Below the pieces are notes generated by a model. The model made no database searches, had not been told where the DNA came from, and worked only from the letters and a program-made list of their open reading frames with translations. The position numbers and the translations under genes are program-made. Shown here piece after piece: positions 35,178 through 43,731 of a stretch of 64,000 nt of DNA (positions are counted from its first letter, which is position 1; every line of letters begins with the position of its first letter). Location: positions 186,001-250,000 of the forward strand of contig NZ_JAIOAO010000001.1 of assembly GCF_021190955.1 (NCBI RefSeq), written 5' to 3'. The DNA is from Parachryseolinea silvisoli (GTDB lineage: Bacteria > Bacteroidota > Bacteroidia > Cytophagales > Cyclobacteriaceae).

Positions 35178-36629
35178 TTATTTTAGTATTTTAAATGGGT
35201 CAATCAGTTTTACTTCGTTGCGGTACGCTACGTACAACAACCCGACACACAGTACACCATAGCCCAGGTGCACGGGTAAAGGATAATGTACACCCAACAA
35301 TGGCTCGCCCACCACGATGACGGCAAACATCAGCAGTGGTGCAATGAACAATTTAAAGGCATTGAAGCGCATGGCATAGTCGTCCTTTAAATTAATCCAC
35401 AGCAGCACCAGCTCGAACGCATAGGCTAATACCGCCGATACCACGACACCGTATAACTGCCACCGGGTAATGAGCACGACCATCAGGCCGATCTTCAATG
35501 CCGAGACAAAAATATTAATGACGGTGAGCGTACCCATCTTTTTTAAGACTGTATACGGCGTGACAAAATACAGGCGCATGGCCCGGAAGATAAAGACCAC
35601 GGCAATGTACGGTATATACTGCAGGGCCTCGCCGGCATAACTATCCTTCTTGACAAACAATGCTAATATGGAGGGAATAAAAGCGATGGACAGGCATAGT
35701 ATCAGCAATACAACCGACACCAGGCCATAGTAATAACGATTAATTTCCTGGGTAGCAGTCTTGACCGTCTGCTCATTCATGCGCTTTACTACCTTAGGAC
35801 CAATGGTACTGTTTAGTCCGTTGAGCATGAGCTCCACCGGCACCAGGCACTTGATGGCAAAGTCATACGTCGCCACCATCGAAAAGGTGAAATAGGCGGC
35901 GATCATCAGCCGGTCGAAATAGTTGATCACCCACTGTAGGACCTGGTATACAAACGCCAGGGCATTAAACCGGGCCGACGTCTGCTGCCAGGGGCTTTTG
36001 AAGTGCCATCCATATGCGCCGAATACGCGAAAGAGCACCCATAAGGTCATTAGTACACCCGCCAGCAGCCGTCCGCCTAACGGACCGACCAGGGTATTTG
36101 GAAAAAGTACCATGCCGGCGATCGACGCCGCGGCGATGATCGTAAAATTGATGACATTGGCCCACAGGTATGTCTCTGACTTCTCGCGCGTTTGCAGCAG
36201 GTTGCTGTGCACTTTGAAGATTGCCTGAAACACACCGATTCCCACGGAGATCAATCCGTAGGGATAAAATGAAAGATCTTTGTCCTTAATGAAATACGTA
36301 AAAATGAATTCACCACTCAGCGCAAAAAATACCGTCAGCGCGACACCCAGCAGCAGCATAAAAATAAACGCTGAACTGACATAGGTGCTCAGACGGTCGC
36401 GGTCGTGCTTAAGCTCATGATAGGTTACATACAACGAAGTATCAAAGCTATACGACGCGAGGATCTGCACCAGTACCGAAAACGCCAGGCAGGTCATTCC
36501 CACGCCGTACAGTTCGCCGGGCAAGTACCGAAGGTAAAACGGCACGAGAATTAGCGCACTGGCCATGGGCAGCGCGCCGGCCACGGTATAAATAAACGAA
36601 TTCTTAATAAAGCCTTTGCTGACGCGCAC
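35178..36629 (-). CDS. Wzx/MATE-like polysaccharide flippase
   Basis: The protein of about 483 residues has twelve to fourteen membrane helices and the flippase opening KGFIKNSFIYTVAGALPMASALILVPFYLRYL. Such proteins move undecaprenyl-linked oligosaccharides across the inner membrane. I place the start at the GTG at 36629 because the longer GTG at 36662 would include a -7 element (TACTTTTG at 36657-36650) as coding sequence and adds eleven residues unlike the family. It is the first gene of the reverse operon and stands 2 bp from the asparagine-synthetase-like gene. No glycosyltransferases are nearby. Confidence 0.88.
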   Translation of the reverse strand: MRVSKGFIKNSFIYTVAGALPMASALILVPFYLRYLPGELYGVGMTCLAFSVLVQILASYSFDTSLYVTYHELKHDRDRLSTYVSSAFIFMLLLGVALTVFFALSGEFIFTYFIKDKDLSFYPYGLISVGIGVFQAIFKVHSNLLQTREKSETYLWANVINFTIIAAASIAGMVLFPNTLVGPLGGRLLAGVLMTLWVLFRVFGAYGWHFKSPWQQTSARFNALAFVYQVLQWVINYFDRLMIAAYFTFSMVATYDFAIKCLVPVELMLNGLNSTIGPKVVKRMNEQTVKTATQEINRYYYGLVSVVLLILCLSIAFIPSILALFVKKDSYAGEALQYIPYIAVVFIFRAMRLYFVTPYTVLKKMGTLTVINIFVSALKIGLMVVLITRWQLYGVVVSAVLAYAFELVLLWINLKDDYAMRFNAFKLFIAPLLMFAVIVVGEPLLGVHYPLPVHLGYGVLCVGLLYVAYRNEVKLIDPFKILK

Positions 36630-36649
36630 GGTGCCACTGGTATAGCGGG

Positions 36650-36657
36650 CAAAAGTA
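36650..36657 (-). promoter_or_regulatory. Candidate -7 promoter element of the flippase operon
   Basis: On the minus strand TACTTTTG matches TAnnTTTG exactly and is followed by C. Transcription would start near 36643, about 14 nt before the preferred GTG start at 36629. No clear TTTG stands at the ideal upstream distance. Confidence 0.45.
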
Positions 36658-36772
36658 AGCACAAACCCCCGAAGATCACGCCCCGGCGCAAAAAACCTGC
36701 CTCCCTCTTGGAGGATATCCCGATCGGGCTTACTTTACCAGTACAATCGTTTGATGCCTAACCTTAGCCTGT

Positions 36773-37768
36773 ATGAAATACGTAACCCTATCCGCTATGT
36801 TTCTTCTCCTGGCAGCTTGTACTTCCAAAGAAACCGGTCCCATTGGCACCGTAGAACGCCTTGACCCAGCCCTGGACGCCATTGTACAACGGGGCACACA
36901 GCCAGAGGTGATCGCCTCGGGCTTTGAGTGGAGCGAAGGCCCCCTCTGGCTGGAAGAGACCAAGACACTGATCTTCTCGGACGTGCCCAAAAACACCATT
37001 CACCAGTGGTCGGAAGGAAAGGGTGTATCGGTGTACCTTACACCCTCCGGCTATACCGGCGAGACACCCCGCGGTGGCGAGATGGGCTCCAACGGCCTAA
37101 CGCTTAGCCTGGATGGAAAACTGGTACTCTGCCAGCACGGCGACCGCCGCGTAGCGATGATGGCCGCGCCGCTTAACAACCCGCAACCTAACTTTGTTAC
37201 CCTGTCTGACACCCTCGGCGGCAAAAAGCTCAATAGTCCCAACGACGCCGTCTATCGCCCGAACGGCGACCTATACTTCACGGACCCGCCCTACGGCCTG
37301 CTTACCCAGTCCGACCAGGACAGCGCGAAAGAGACACCTATCAATGGCGTCTACCGCGTGTCGCATGGCAAGACCACGGTCGCGGTAGACTCGCTTACGC
37401 GTCCGAACGGCATTGCCTTTCTGCCCGGCGGCAAGACGTTCATCGTCGCCAACTCCGACTCGAAGAAAGCCATCTGGTACGCGTTCGACATTGCCGACAA
37501 CGACTCGATCGTAAATGCCCGGGTCTTCTATGATGCCACGAAAGCAGCGGAGTCCGAACAGGGACTGCCCGACGGCCTGAAGGTAGACAAGCAGGGTAAT
37601 ATCTTCGCCAGCGGTCCGGGCGGACTCTGGATCTTTAACAGCGCAGGCAAGATACTGGGCAAGATCAAAATGCCGGTGCCGGTATCGAACTGCGCCCTGA
37701 CGGCTGATGAGAAAACCCTGTTTATGACGGCGGATATGCACGTGGTACGCGTACATTTGCGTGACTAA
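36773..37768 (+). CDS. SMP-30/gluconolactonase-like lipoprotein
   Basis: The 331-residue lipoprotein (lipobox LLLAAC, Cys16) holds a six-bladed propeller of the SMP-30/gluconolactonase/LRE family. Visible motifs are FEWSEGPLWLEETKTLIFSD with the metal-ligand Glu, LNSPNDAVYRPNGDLYFTDP with the conserved Asn-Asp, and LPDGLKVDKQGNIF with the late Asp. It probably hydrolyses sugar lactones in the periplasm or at the surface, using a divalent metal. It is divergent from the flippase operon and seems to be transcribed alone. Confidence 0.92.
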   Translation: MKYVTLSAMFLLLAACTSKETGPIGTVERLDPALDAIVQRGTQPEVIASGFEWSEGPLWLEETKTLIFSDVPKNTIHQWSEGKGVSVYLTPSGYTGETPRGGEMGSNGLTLSLDGKLVLCQHGDRRVAMMAAPLNNPQPNFVTLSDTLGGKKLNSPNDAVYRPNGDLYFTDPPYGLLTQSDQDSAKETPINGVYRVSHGKTTVAVDSLTRPNGIAFLPGGKTFIVANSDSKKAIWYAFDIADNDSIVNARVFYDATKAAESEQGLPDGLKVDKQGNIFASGPGGLWIFNSAGKILGKIKMPVPVSNCALTADEKTLFMTADMHVVRVHLRD

Positions 37769-37812
37769 GGGCAAGCCCTGCACTTTACCAGATCTTAAAA
37801 CCGCTTTTCCGG

Positions 37813-37917
37813 ATGCATGCTGTCAACCAAATAACCCCTGAAGTACTGCTTATTATGTGCATCGGCGGGATTGCTTTTATCCTGATATTCAAGGCCATAT
37901 TCCGCAAAGGGAGGTAA
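37813..37917 (+). CDS. Candidate 34-residue single-span membrane peptide
   Basis: ATG 37813 opens a frame of 34 codons ending TAA 37915-37917. The peptide MHAVNQITPEVLL continues with a hydrophobic segment (residues about 11-26, LLIMCIGGIAFILIF) and ends in the basic tail KAIFRKGR. A short polar N-terminus, one helix and a positive C-terminus is the pattern of small regulatory membrane peptides, oriented with the tail inside. It is below the usual length cut-off for gene finding. Expression is unproven and no family is recognised. Confidence 0.4.
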   Translation: MHAVNQITPEVLLIMCIGGIAFILIFKAIFRKGR

Positions 37918-37919
37918 GG

Positions 37920-37939
37920 TTTGTGGCTGTTTGCCACAA
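37920..37939 (+). other. Stem-loop after the small membrane peptide ORF
   Basis: TTGTGGC pairs with GCCACAA as a perfect 7-bp stem with the loop TGTTT, starting 3 bp after the stop codon at 37917. No T-run follows. It could be the 3-prime end of a short transcript. Confidence 0.35.
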
Positions 37940-38049
37940 TCGACGGCGAATCCGGCGATCAATGACGCTTTTAATCGTCAGGATGATTTTATAATTTCAA
38001 CGGGGGGATCGTTATTTAACCCCAGAACATTTCAATGATCAAATTCTGT

Positions 38050-38775
38050 ATGAAAAAGACACTTGCTCTCTCCGTAGCCTTTTTACTGGCCGTCGTGACG
38101 TTTGCTCAAACTACCAAAAAGGTCCTGGAACTGCCTGAGTTCAAGGGCATCTATGTAAACTCCAATTACACCGTTTACCTGAAGCAAACCAACAAGCAGG
38201 AGGTTACTGTAGAAGCCCTGACCGAGATTTTTTCGGTGAGCGATATCAAAGTAGAAAACGGCATCCTCATGATCAACATCGAGCGCAAGCCCGAGTCGCC
38301 GAACAAAAGCCTGTGGGCCAAGATCGACGACATCAAATTAAACCCTACCATGAAGCTGTACGTCAGCGTAAAAAGCATCAACGACCTGCAGGTGAACGGT
38401 GGCGGCAAGATAATCTCTGAAAACTCGATCGCCGCGGACTACGTAACGCTCGGGGTAAACGGCAACGGCGCGATGGACGTCGATATCAAAGGCAACACGG
38501 TAAAAGCTGAAGTGAGCGGCTCGGGCGTATTGACGTTGAAGGGCTATGCTACTTCGATCGATGCTTCCGTAAGCGGCTCCGGCGCTATTAAAGGCTTTGC
38601 CTGCCCGCTGGAAACTGCGAAGGCTAAAGTTACCGGCAGCGGTACCGCTGAGCTGAATGTGGCCAGCAACCTCGACGCAACCATTCAAGGCAGCGGCAGC
38701 ATCAAACACAAAGGAAACACGAAGACCGCTACCAAGAAGATCTATGGATCGGGCACGGTGGACCGGGCTTATTAG
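38050..38775 (+). CDS. Secreted GIN-domain (DUF2807) protein
   Basis: The protein of about 241 residues starts at ATG 38050 (MKKTLALSVAFLLAVVTFAQ), a clean signal peptide; the upstream ATG at 38035 adds only five residues. The mature protein is a right-handed beta-helix of the GIN/DUF2807 type, with repeats ending in GSG (VSGSGVLTLKG, VSGSGAIKGF, VTGSGTAELN, IQGSGSIKHKG, YGSGTVDRAY) and an N-terminal FKGIYVNSNYTVYLKQ typical of the family. It is secreted or attached to the outer membrane. Its function is unknown, and a role as adhesin head is only suggested. Confidence 0.9.
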   Translation: MKKTLALSVAFLLAVVTFAQTTKKVLELPEFKGIYVNSNYTVYLKQTNKQEVTVEALTEIFSVSDIKVENGILMINIERKPESPNKSLWAKIDDIKLNPTMKLYVSVKSINDLQVNGGGKIISENSIAADYVTLGVNGNGAMDVDIKGNTVKAEVSGSGVLTLKGYATSIDASVSGSGAIKGFACPLETAKAKVTGSGTAELNVASNLDATIQGSGSIKHKGNTKTATKKIYGSGTVDRAY

Positions 38776-38779
38776 TACA

Positions 38780-38850
38780 GCGTGAGTGTGAGCGCGAGAG
38801 TGAATACCGATACACTGTTTCCTTCCTCGCTCTCACACTCACCCTCACAC
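38780..38850. other. Long imperfect inverted repeat between two convergent genes
   Basis: GTGAGTGTGAG near 38782 pairs with CTCACACTCAC near 38835-38845, continuing into GCGAG/CTCGC with mismatches, across a loop of about 25 nt. The DNA is purine-rich on the left arm and pyrimidine-rich on the right. It lies between the convergent GIN and CMD genes and may serve as a two-way transcription barrier, though no T-run is present. Confidence 0.4.
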
Positions 38851-38865
38851 CCACACTGCCCTCCC

Positions 38866-39306
38866 CTACCGTGGGATCGGCATATGCGTACTAATCGCAA
38901 TCCTATTCCACGCGTTGATCAATACAATCGCCATAATAATCTGCGCAATTGTCTCCGCGCTAAAGAACTTCTCAGCACCTTTATAGGTCTCATCCGTCAC
39001 CCCTTTCTGGTGAATGAGCGTAACCTCCTCGATCAATGCCAGGAGCGCTTTCTCTTCCGCTGTAAAGAGGTCCGTCTCGCGCCAGGCGCTGAGGACGAAG
39101 AGGCGTTGTTGGGTCTCTCCCAGTTTCAGGGCATCCCGAGTGTGCATGTCGAGGCAGTAGCTGCAGCCGTTGATTTGAGACGCGCGGATTTTGATCAGCT
39201 CTTTCTGGATCGGCGTCAGGTTGATTTTGCTTAAGGCGGTGACAAGGCCTATCATGCCTTTTTGGCCTTCGGGAAATGCTTCGGCGATTTTTACTCTTTG
39301 TTCCAT
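38866..39306 (-). CDS. Carboxymuconolactone decarboxylase/AhpD-like protein
   Basis: The protein of about 146 residues starts at ATG 39306 (MEQRVKIAEAFPEG) and contains ELIKIRASQINGCSYCLDMHTRDALKLG, the CMD/AhpD active-site motif with Cys48, Cys51 and His55. Proteins with this CxxCx3H site act as alkyl-hydroperoxidase-type disulfide reductases. The length fits the one-domain CMD family. A Crp-like regulator gene starts just upstream on the same strand, a frequent pairing that suggests control of this gene, but that is inference. Confidence 0.93.
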   Translation of the reverse strand: MEQRVKIAEAFPEGQKGMIGLVTALSKINLTPIQKELIKIRASQINGCSYCLDMHTRDALKLGETQQRLFVLSAWRETDLFTAEEKALLALIEEVTLIHQKGVTDETYKGAEKFFSAETIAQIIMAIVLINAWNRIAISTHMPIPR

Positions 39307-39367
39307 AGCTGTTGTGATTTGATGGATCAAAGGTATCGGGCCACCCGATGGGAATTCTTAAACAGGT

Positions 39368-39943
39368 TTAAGATCGTTTCTTTGCGCGGATTTCGCTCAG
39401 ATATTCGGGTGTAAAGCCCAGGAAGGATGCCAACAGATATTGGGGCACCCGTTGCACGAACTCCGGGTATCGCCGGGCAAAGTTCAGGTACTGGTCTTCG
39501 CGGGACAAGTTATACTGCCCGCGAATGCGCTGCTGCGAGGCCGCGTGAGCACGCTGGTGCATGAGACGAAAGTAGCGCTCGAGTAACGGGTATTGTTGCA
39601 GCATTTTTTCCTGCGCCTGGTAATGCAAGGCCAATACCTCGGCACGCTCGACGGCCTGAATGGAAAACAGGCCGGGCTTTTGGTGGGAGAACGAATCGTA
39701 GTCGGCCATCCACCAGTTCTCCAGGGCAAACTGGATTGTCTTCTCGTCGCCCTTGTCATTGATATAAAACATGCGCAGGTAGCCTTTCACCACGAAATAA
39801 TTCGAGTGACAGACGTTACCTTCCACCAACAAGTTCTCCTTCTTTCGGAGGTGCATCGGCGTGAAGTATGCCAGTATCCCGGACATGTCTTCCTCCGGGA
39901 TACTGACAAACTTTTGAATATGTTGTTGTAAGGCGGATTGCAT
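39368..39943 (-). CDS. Crp/Fnr family transcriptional regulator
   Basis: The protein of about 191 residues starts at ATG 39943 (MQSALQQHIQKFVSI); the GTG two codons upstream is less likely. An N-terminal cyclic-nucleotide-binding-like domain (LRKKENLLVEGNVCHSNYFVVKGYLRMF, GDEKTIQFALENWWMADYDSF) leads through a long helix to a C-terminal winged helix (YLLASFLGFTPEYLSEIRAKK). The usual Crp residues that bind cAMP are not evident, so it may sense another signal. It lies 61 bp upstream of the CMD gene and 14 bp after the DUF5009 gene. Confidence 0.9.
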   Translation of the reverse strand: MQSALQQHIQKFVSIPEEDMSGILAYFTPMHLRKKENLLVEGNVCHSNYFVVKGYLRMFYINDKGDEKTIQFALENWWMADYDSFSHQKPGLFSIQAVERAEVLALHYQAQEKMLQQYPLLERYFRLMHQRAHAASQQRIRGQYNLSREDQYLNFARRYPEFVQRVPQYLLASFLGFTPEYLSEIRAKKRS

Positions 39944-39957
39944 AGCCACTACGTTGA

Positions 39958-41151
39958 CTACAGCTGCAACCTGATCCTGAGCTTATTCAACCCGATCACG
40001 AGGGCCATGACGGCCACCGCAAACACCATGGACCACACAATGCCGACCACCCCTTCGTACAGGAAGCCGGGAAAGTGCGTATGGAACAGGCGCAACATGG
40101 CGTACAAGATAAACGGTATGATATACGTCAGCAAGGGGTTGGAGGCCGCGGGTTTAAAAAAGGCCGTCCAGCGACTGACGTGCTTCAGATCGATGAGCCA
40201 ATACAGGAATGTGAAGATGACACAGCAGATCGCCGCGCTGTAGAAAGCCCAGGAAGGCGTCGCAAAGATCTTCGAGATTTTATAGTAGGGTCGCGCCAGA
40301 AAGGCCGCCGCCACCAGGATAAGTGCAAAAGCAAGCACTTCCAGCAACCGGCGGTCGTTGGTATGGGCATGCTTGCGGTCAAAGAATATGAGCGATGCTG
40401 TAATACCGCAAAGCACGATCGCTGTATGGATGGCGTGTCCCATCTGGCCGACAATCCAACCCAGTACAGGTACCTCGCTTACGACTCCAGCTTTCCCCAG
40501 TATATACAGTCCTAAACACAGCAAGATTCCGGCGCAGATTCCGGCCAGCTTACCGCGCACGAGCTGGTACCACAGGCAGGCTACCAGGTACGCCCAGCCG
40601 ATAAGGCCAAGGATTCCCCACCACTGTGGTGTCATCGAGCCCGTGCCGTCTTCGCCACCACGGTACAGCCACGCCAGCACCAGCAGCAATACGGCACCCG
40701 TCGCCCGGAGCGTATAGACAACCGGCTTGCTCAGGGAAGTATAAACATTCCAAATCAGGATCACGCCCACGTAAAACAACAGCGACCACAGGGCCAGCGG
40801 TATCGCCATGGCCGCTTCGTTATAGCCGCCTTCGGCGTTGACCATAAAGAAGCCCAGGACCAGCAGGCCCAGGGTGCGGAAGAGTATGTGGGCGTTTAGC
40901 TGACCCACGCTGTCGCCTTTGGCCCGGCGACTGGCAATAGCGAAGGGAATGGACATTCCGACAATAAACAGGAAGGCCGGAAACACCACGTCGACAAACG
41001 TCATGGCATCGGCTGTCGCCGGCACGTGTTTCATCCAGGCCGGTATGCCCTGTACACCGGCCAGCTCGTTGACAAAGATCATGACCAGGATCGTAATGCC
41101 GCGAAAGGCATCGATCGATAACACGCGTTGGGTTGTTAGGGAGTTTTGCAT
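39958..41151 (-). CDS. DUF5009/HGSNAT-like multi-pass membrane acyltransferase
   Basis: The 397-residue protein has about eleven membrane helices and the start LSIDAFRGITILVMIFVNELAG, which is the DUF5009/heparan-alpha-glucosaminide N-acetyltransferase-like signature. VDVVFPAFLFIVGMSIPFAIASR follows. The family transfers acetyl groups across membranes to amino sugars. It lies 12 bp after the GH20 hexosaminidase gene on the same strand, so the two are probably co-transcribed and may act on the same N-acetylglucosamine-containing material. That functional link is inference. Confidence 0.88.
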   Translation of the reverse strand: MQNSLTTQRVLSIDAFRGITILVMIFVNELAGVQGIPAWMKHVPATADAMTFVDVVFPAFLFIVGMSIPFAIASRRAKGDSVGQLNAHILFRTLGLLVLGFFMVNAEGGYNEAAMAIPLALWSLLFYVGVILIWNVYTSLSKPVVYTLRATGAVLLLVLAWLYRGGEDGTGSMTPQWWGILGLIGWAYLVACLWYQLVRGKLAGICAGILLCLGLYILGKAGVVSEVPVLGWIVGQMGHAIHTAIVLCGITASLIFFDRKHAHTNDRRLLEVLAFALILVAAAFLARPYYKISKIFATPSWAFYSAAICCVIFTFLYWLIDLKHVSRWTAFFKPAASNPLLTYIIPFILYAMLRLFHTHFPGFLYEGVVGIVWSMVFAVAVMALVIGLNKLRIRLQL

Positions 41152-41163
41152 GGGGCTATCGGT

Positions 41164-43731
41164 TTAGGGGTTCTTAACAGTACTGGTCTTTCCCGCACGA
41201 CCGCGGGTGTTGAATGCTTTTATTTTAATGTCGCCTTTGACGGCAATGGGTGCCGTATAGGCCTGGCTCTTTACTGTTGGCTCGGTGCCGTCCGTGGTAT
41301 AGCGCAGTGTAAAGCCCGGCAGTTGTTGGTTCAACACCACCTTACCGTCGACCACAGTCGCCCCGGGCGAAGGTATGCGGTATTGGAAACCACCGGCATA
41401 ATAATCCAGGCGTGGCAACTCACGGCTGCCGACGGTTGTCGCAAAGGACGACCAGGCGTCCGCGTACAGCGCCTCGCTGCGGGCCGGATCTTTCTCCGTA
41501 GCCCACGCCGGGTCTGCGGCCCAGGCGCGTTCCGCCAGGCCCAGCATCTTCGGCAGTATTTTATATTCCAACTGCTCCGGACCACGCACGGTCTCGGACC
41601 AGATCAGTCCCTGAATACCGACGATGTTTGACTTACCATAGTCCGTCAGCCGTTCTTTACCAATAAAGATCGAACGATCCAACGGATTGCCCAGACGGTC
41701 TTCTTTGGTATTCTTGAAATAGTCGTATGGAATAAAGTAGAAGAGCTTATCGACATCCACAAACGCGCCCCAGTAATATCCGGGCTCGTCAAAGGCTTTA
41801 TATACCGACATGTCGAAGTACATATTGCTCACGCACGATAGCACGACCTTATAGCCGGCGTTGGCGAGGCGATAAGCCAGATCTTCCGAGCCCCAGCCTA
41901 TGGAATTGTTCCAAACATCTACCTGAAAGCCCTTCTGCACAAAGTCGGGGTTGGGTATAGCATGCGGGTTGCCGTCAAGTTGTGTTTTGCGCATGGCGAT
42001 CTCTTCCCAGCCATACATATACAAACCCTTGCTGGCGGCCATTCGGCTTACTTTACCATAGAAGTAATACCACAGGTCGCTGGTTGTTTTGATCGCGGGC
42101 TCGGCCGCCATGAGCTTCTTCACGGCGGGAGACTTCTCCCACACACCCGCGGGCACTTCGTCACCGCCGTAGTGAACCGTTTTGAGCGGTGCACCGGCTT
42201 CTTTATACATGGCAACCAACTCGTCGGTCACTTTTTCGAGGAATGTATAGGTGGACGGCATGGCCACGTTAATGACGTTGTCCGTCCAGCCCTGCACCGA
42301 ATGGTATTCGGAAGCGTCTTCCGGATCGCTCAGCAGGTAGCGGGCGGCCTCTTCGCGTCTTCCCTCCTGTTGTAAGCGCTTGTGGCGAACGTTCATCGCG
42401 ACCACGGCAGCGCGCGCATGGCCCGGTGTTTCCAACTCGGGAATCACTTCGATATGCCGCTCGGTGGCATACTTCAGAATCTCGATATAGTCCGCGCGAG
42501 TATAATGGCCCGACCCTATCCGGCCGTTCACATCCGGGCCGGAGCCAAAGGATGGCTGCAGGTAATCTTCGCCCGTTACGGTGTGCCCGCGGCGTGCGCC
42601 GATCTCGGTCAGCTCCGGCAAGCCGGGTATTTCCAAACGCCACCCTTCGTCTTCCGTCAGGTGAAAGTGCAACACGTTAAGTTTGTACAGCGCCATCAGG
42701 TCGAGCAGCTTGAGGATTTCTTTCTTCTCCTGGAAGTTGCGGCAGACATCGATAAAGAAAGCACGGTGTCCAAAGCGCGGAGCGTCTTGTACTGTCGTTT
42801 CCGGAATGCGAATGACATTCGCGGGTGCGGCCCACGCCGTTGGCGGTATCAGGGTCTTCAACGACTGTATACCATAGAATATACCTTTGGCGGAACCTGC
42901 CGTGATGATAATCCCCTCTGCCTTTACTTCCAGGGTATAGGCCTCTTCGGGCATAGCCTTCTGTTGCAATACGATCTTGGCGGCACCCCCGGAGGCTGCT
43001 GACAAGAGCGGGCGTTTGCCCAGCAAGGTGGTCAGCTCGCCGGCCAGGTAGCTGGCTTCGCGTTTAAAAGCCGCATCGGCCTGGATGGGTACTTGCGGCG
43101 TGAGAATAAAGGTACCCGGGCCGCCGCGGTAGGACACGGGCGTCGGGAAAATGGGCACTTGTTGTTGCGCGGGTACGTCGTGGTATAGCTTGTTTTGTTC
43201 GTATAGCACCTGTGGTGTGATGAGTCCGATCTTGTCGGCTTCAAAGCGGTTGTACTGGCGCGGCTCGGTGGACGGCAGAACGGTATAGTTTGTTACCGGC
43301 ACACCCACGGCAGGTGCATCCTGCCAGACCAGGTATAATCCGGCGGGCGCATCGGTATAATTGATCACCCAGTCGTGTGCCACGAATTCTACGCGAACGG
43401 ATTTACCGGCGGGTAAGCCGGCAAAGTCGGCTTGCGGCGTGAGGCGGAACAAGTCGCCATTCAGGCGCTCGACGTTTACCCCACCCGTGGTGGTGCCGGC
43501 GATGGGGGTACGGATAAAGTTGAAATAGAGCGTCCACCCCTCCCTGGGTAAATCTGTCTTGCCGGTGTTGGTGAACGTGAAGGCCGAGAGGAATTGGGTT
43601 TTGCCCTGGTAGTTGTTTTCGACAATCTCCCAGCGCACCTGCAGGTACCGGGCATCAAAGCCTGGCGCTGCCACGGTGGGTACTGCCAGGGCCAGGACCA
43701 ACAGCCAGGCAGCCAAAAATGTTCGTGTCAT
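41164..43731 (-). CDS. GH20 beta-N-acetylhexosaminidase
   Basis: The 855-residue exported enzyme has a signal peptide (TRTFLAAWLLVLALAVPTVAA), a CHB_HEX carbohydrate-binding domain (about 30-160, YLQVRWEIVENNY), a GH20b domain (about 190-310), the catalytic barrel (about 318-690) and a chitobiase C-terminal domain. The barrel shows DVCRNFQEKKEILKLLDLMALYKLNVLHFHLTEDEGWR in shorter recognisable parts and the catalytic pair Asp524-Glu525 in YGGDEVP. It releases terminal GlcNAc from chitin fragments or glycans by substrate-assisted catalysis. The four-domain layout is that of Serratia-type chitobiase. Confidence 0.95.
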   Translation of the reverse strand: MTRTFLAAWLLVLALAVPTVAAPGFDARYLQVRWEIVENNYQGKTQFLSAFTFTNTGKTDLPREGWTLYFNFIRTPIAGTTTGGVNVERLNGDLFRLTPQADFAGLPAGKSVRVEFVAHDWVINYTDAPAGLYLVWQDAPAVGVPVTNYTVLPSTEPRQYNRFEADKIGLITPQVLYEQNKLYHDVPAQQQVPIFPTPVSYRGGPGTFILTPQVPIQADAAFKREASYLAGELTTLLGKRPLLSAASGGAAKIVLQQKAMPEEAYTLEVKAEGIIITAGSAKGIFYGIQSLKTLIPPTAWAAPANVIRIPETTVQDAPRFGHRAFFIDVCRNFQEKKEILKLLDLMALYKLNVLHFHLTEDEGWRLEIPGLPELTEIGARRGHTVTGEDYLQPSFGSGPDVNGRIGSGHYTRADYIEILKYATERHIEVIPELETPGHARAAVVAMNVRHKRLQQEGRREEAARYLLSDPEDASEYHSVQGWTDNVINVAMPSTYTFLEKVTDELVAMYKEAGAPLKTVHYGGDEVPAGVWEKSPAVKKLMAAEPAIKTTSDLWYYFYGKVSRMAASKGLYMYGWEEIAMRKTQLDGNPHAIPNPDFVQKGFQVDVWNNSIGWGSEDLAYRLANAGYKVVLSCVSNMYFDMSVYKAFDEPGYYWGAFVDVDKLFYFIPYDYFKNTKEDRLGNPLDRSIFIGKERLTDYGKSNIVGIQGLIWSETVRGPEQLEYKILPKMLGLAERAWAADPAWATEKDPARSEALYADAWSSFATTVGSRELPRLDYYAGGFQYRIPSPGATVVDGKVVLNQQLPGFTLRYTTDGTEPTVKSQAYTAPIAVKGDIKIKAFNTRGRAGKTSTVKNP

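Noticed and set aside
36662-36662. GTG 36662 as start of the flippase gene
   Set aside because: It lies upstream of an exact -7 element that would then be coding, and it adds residues that do not resemble the family.
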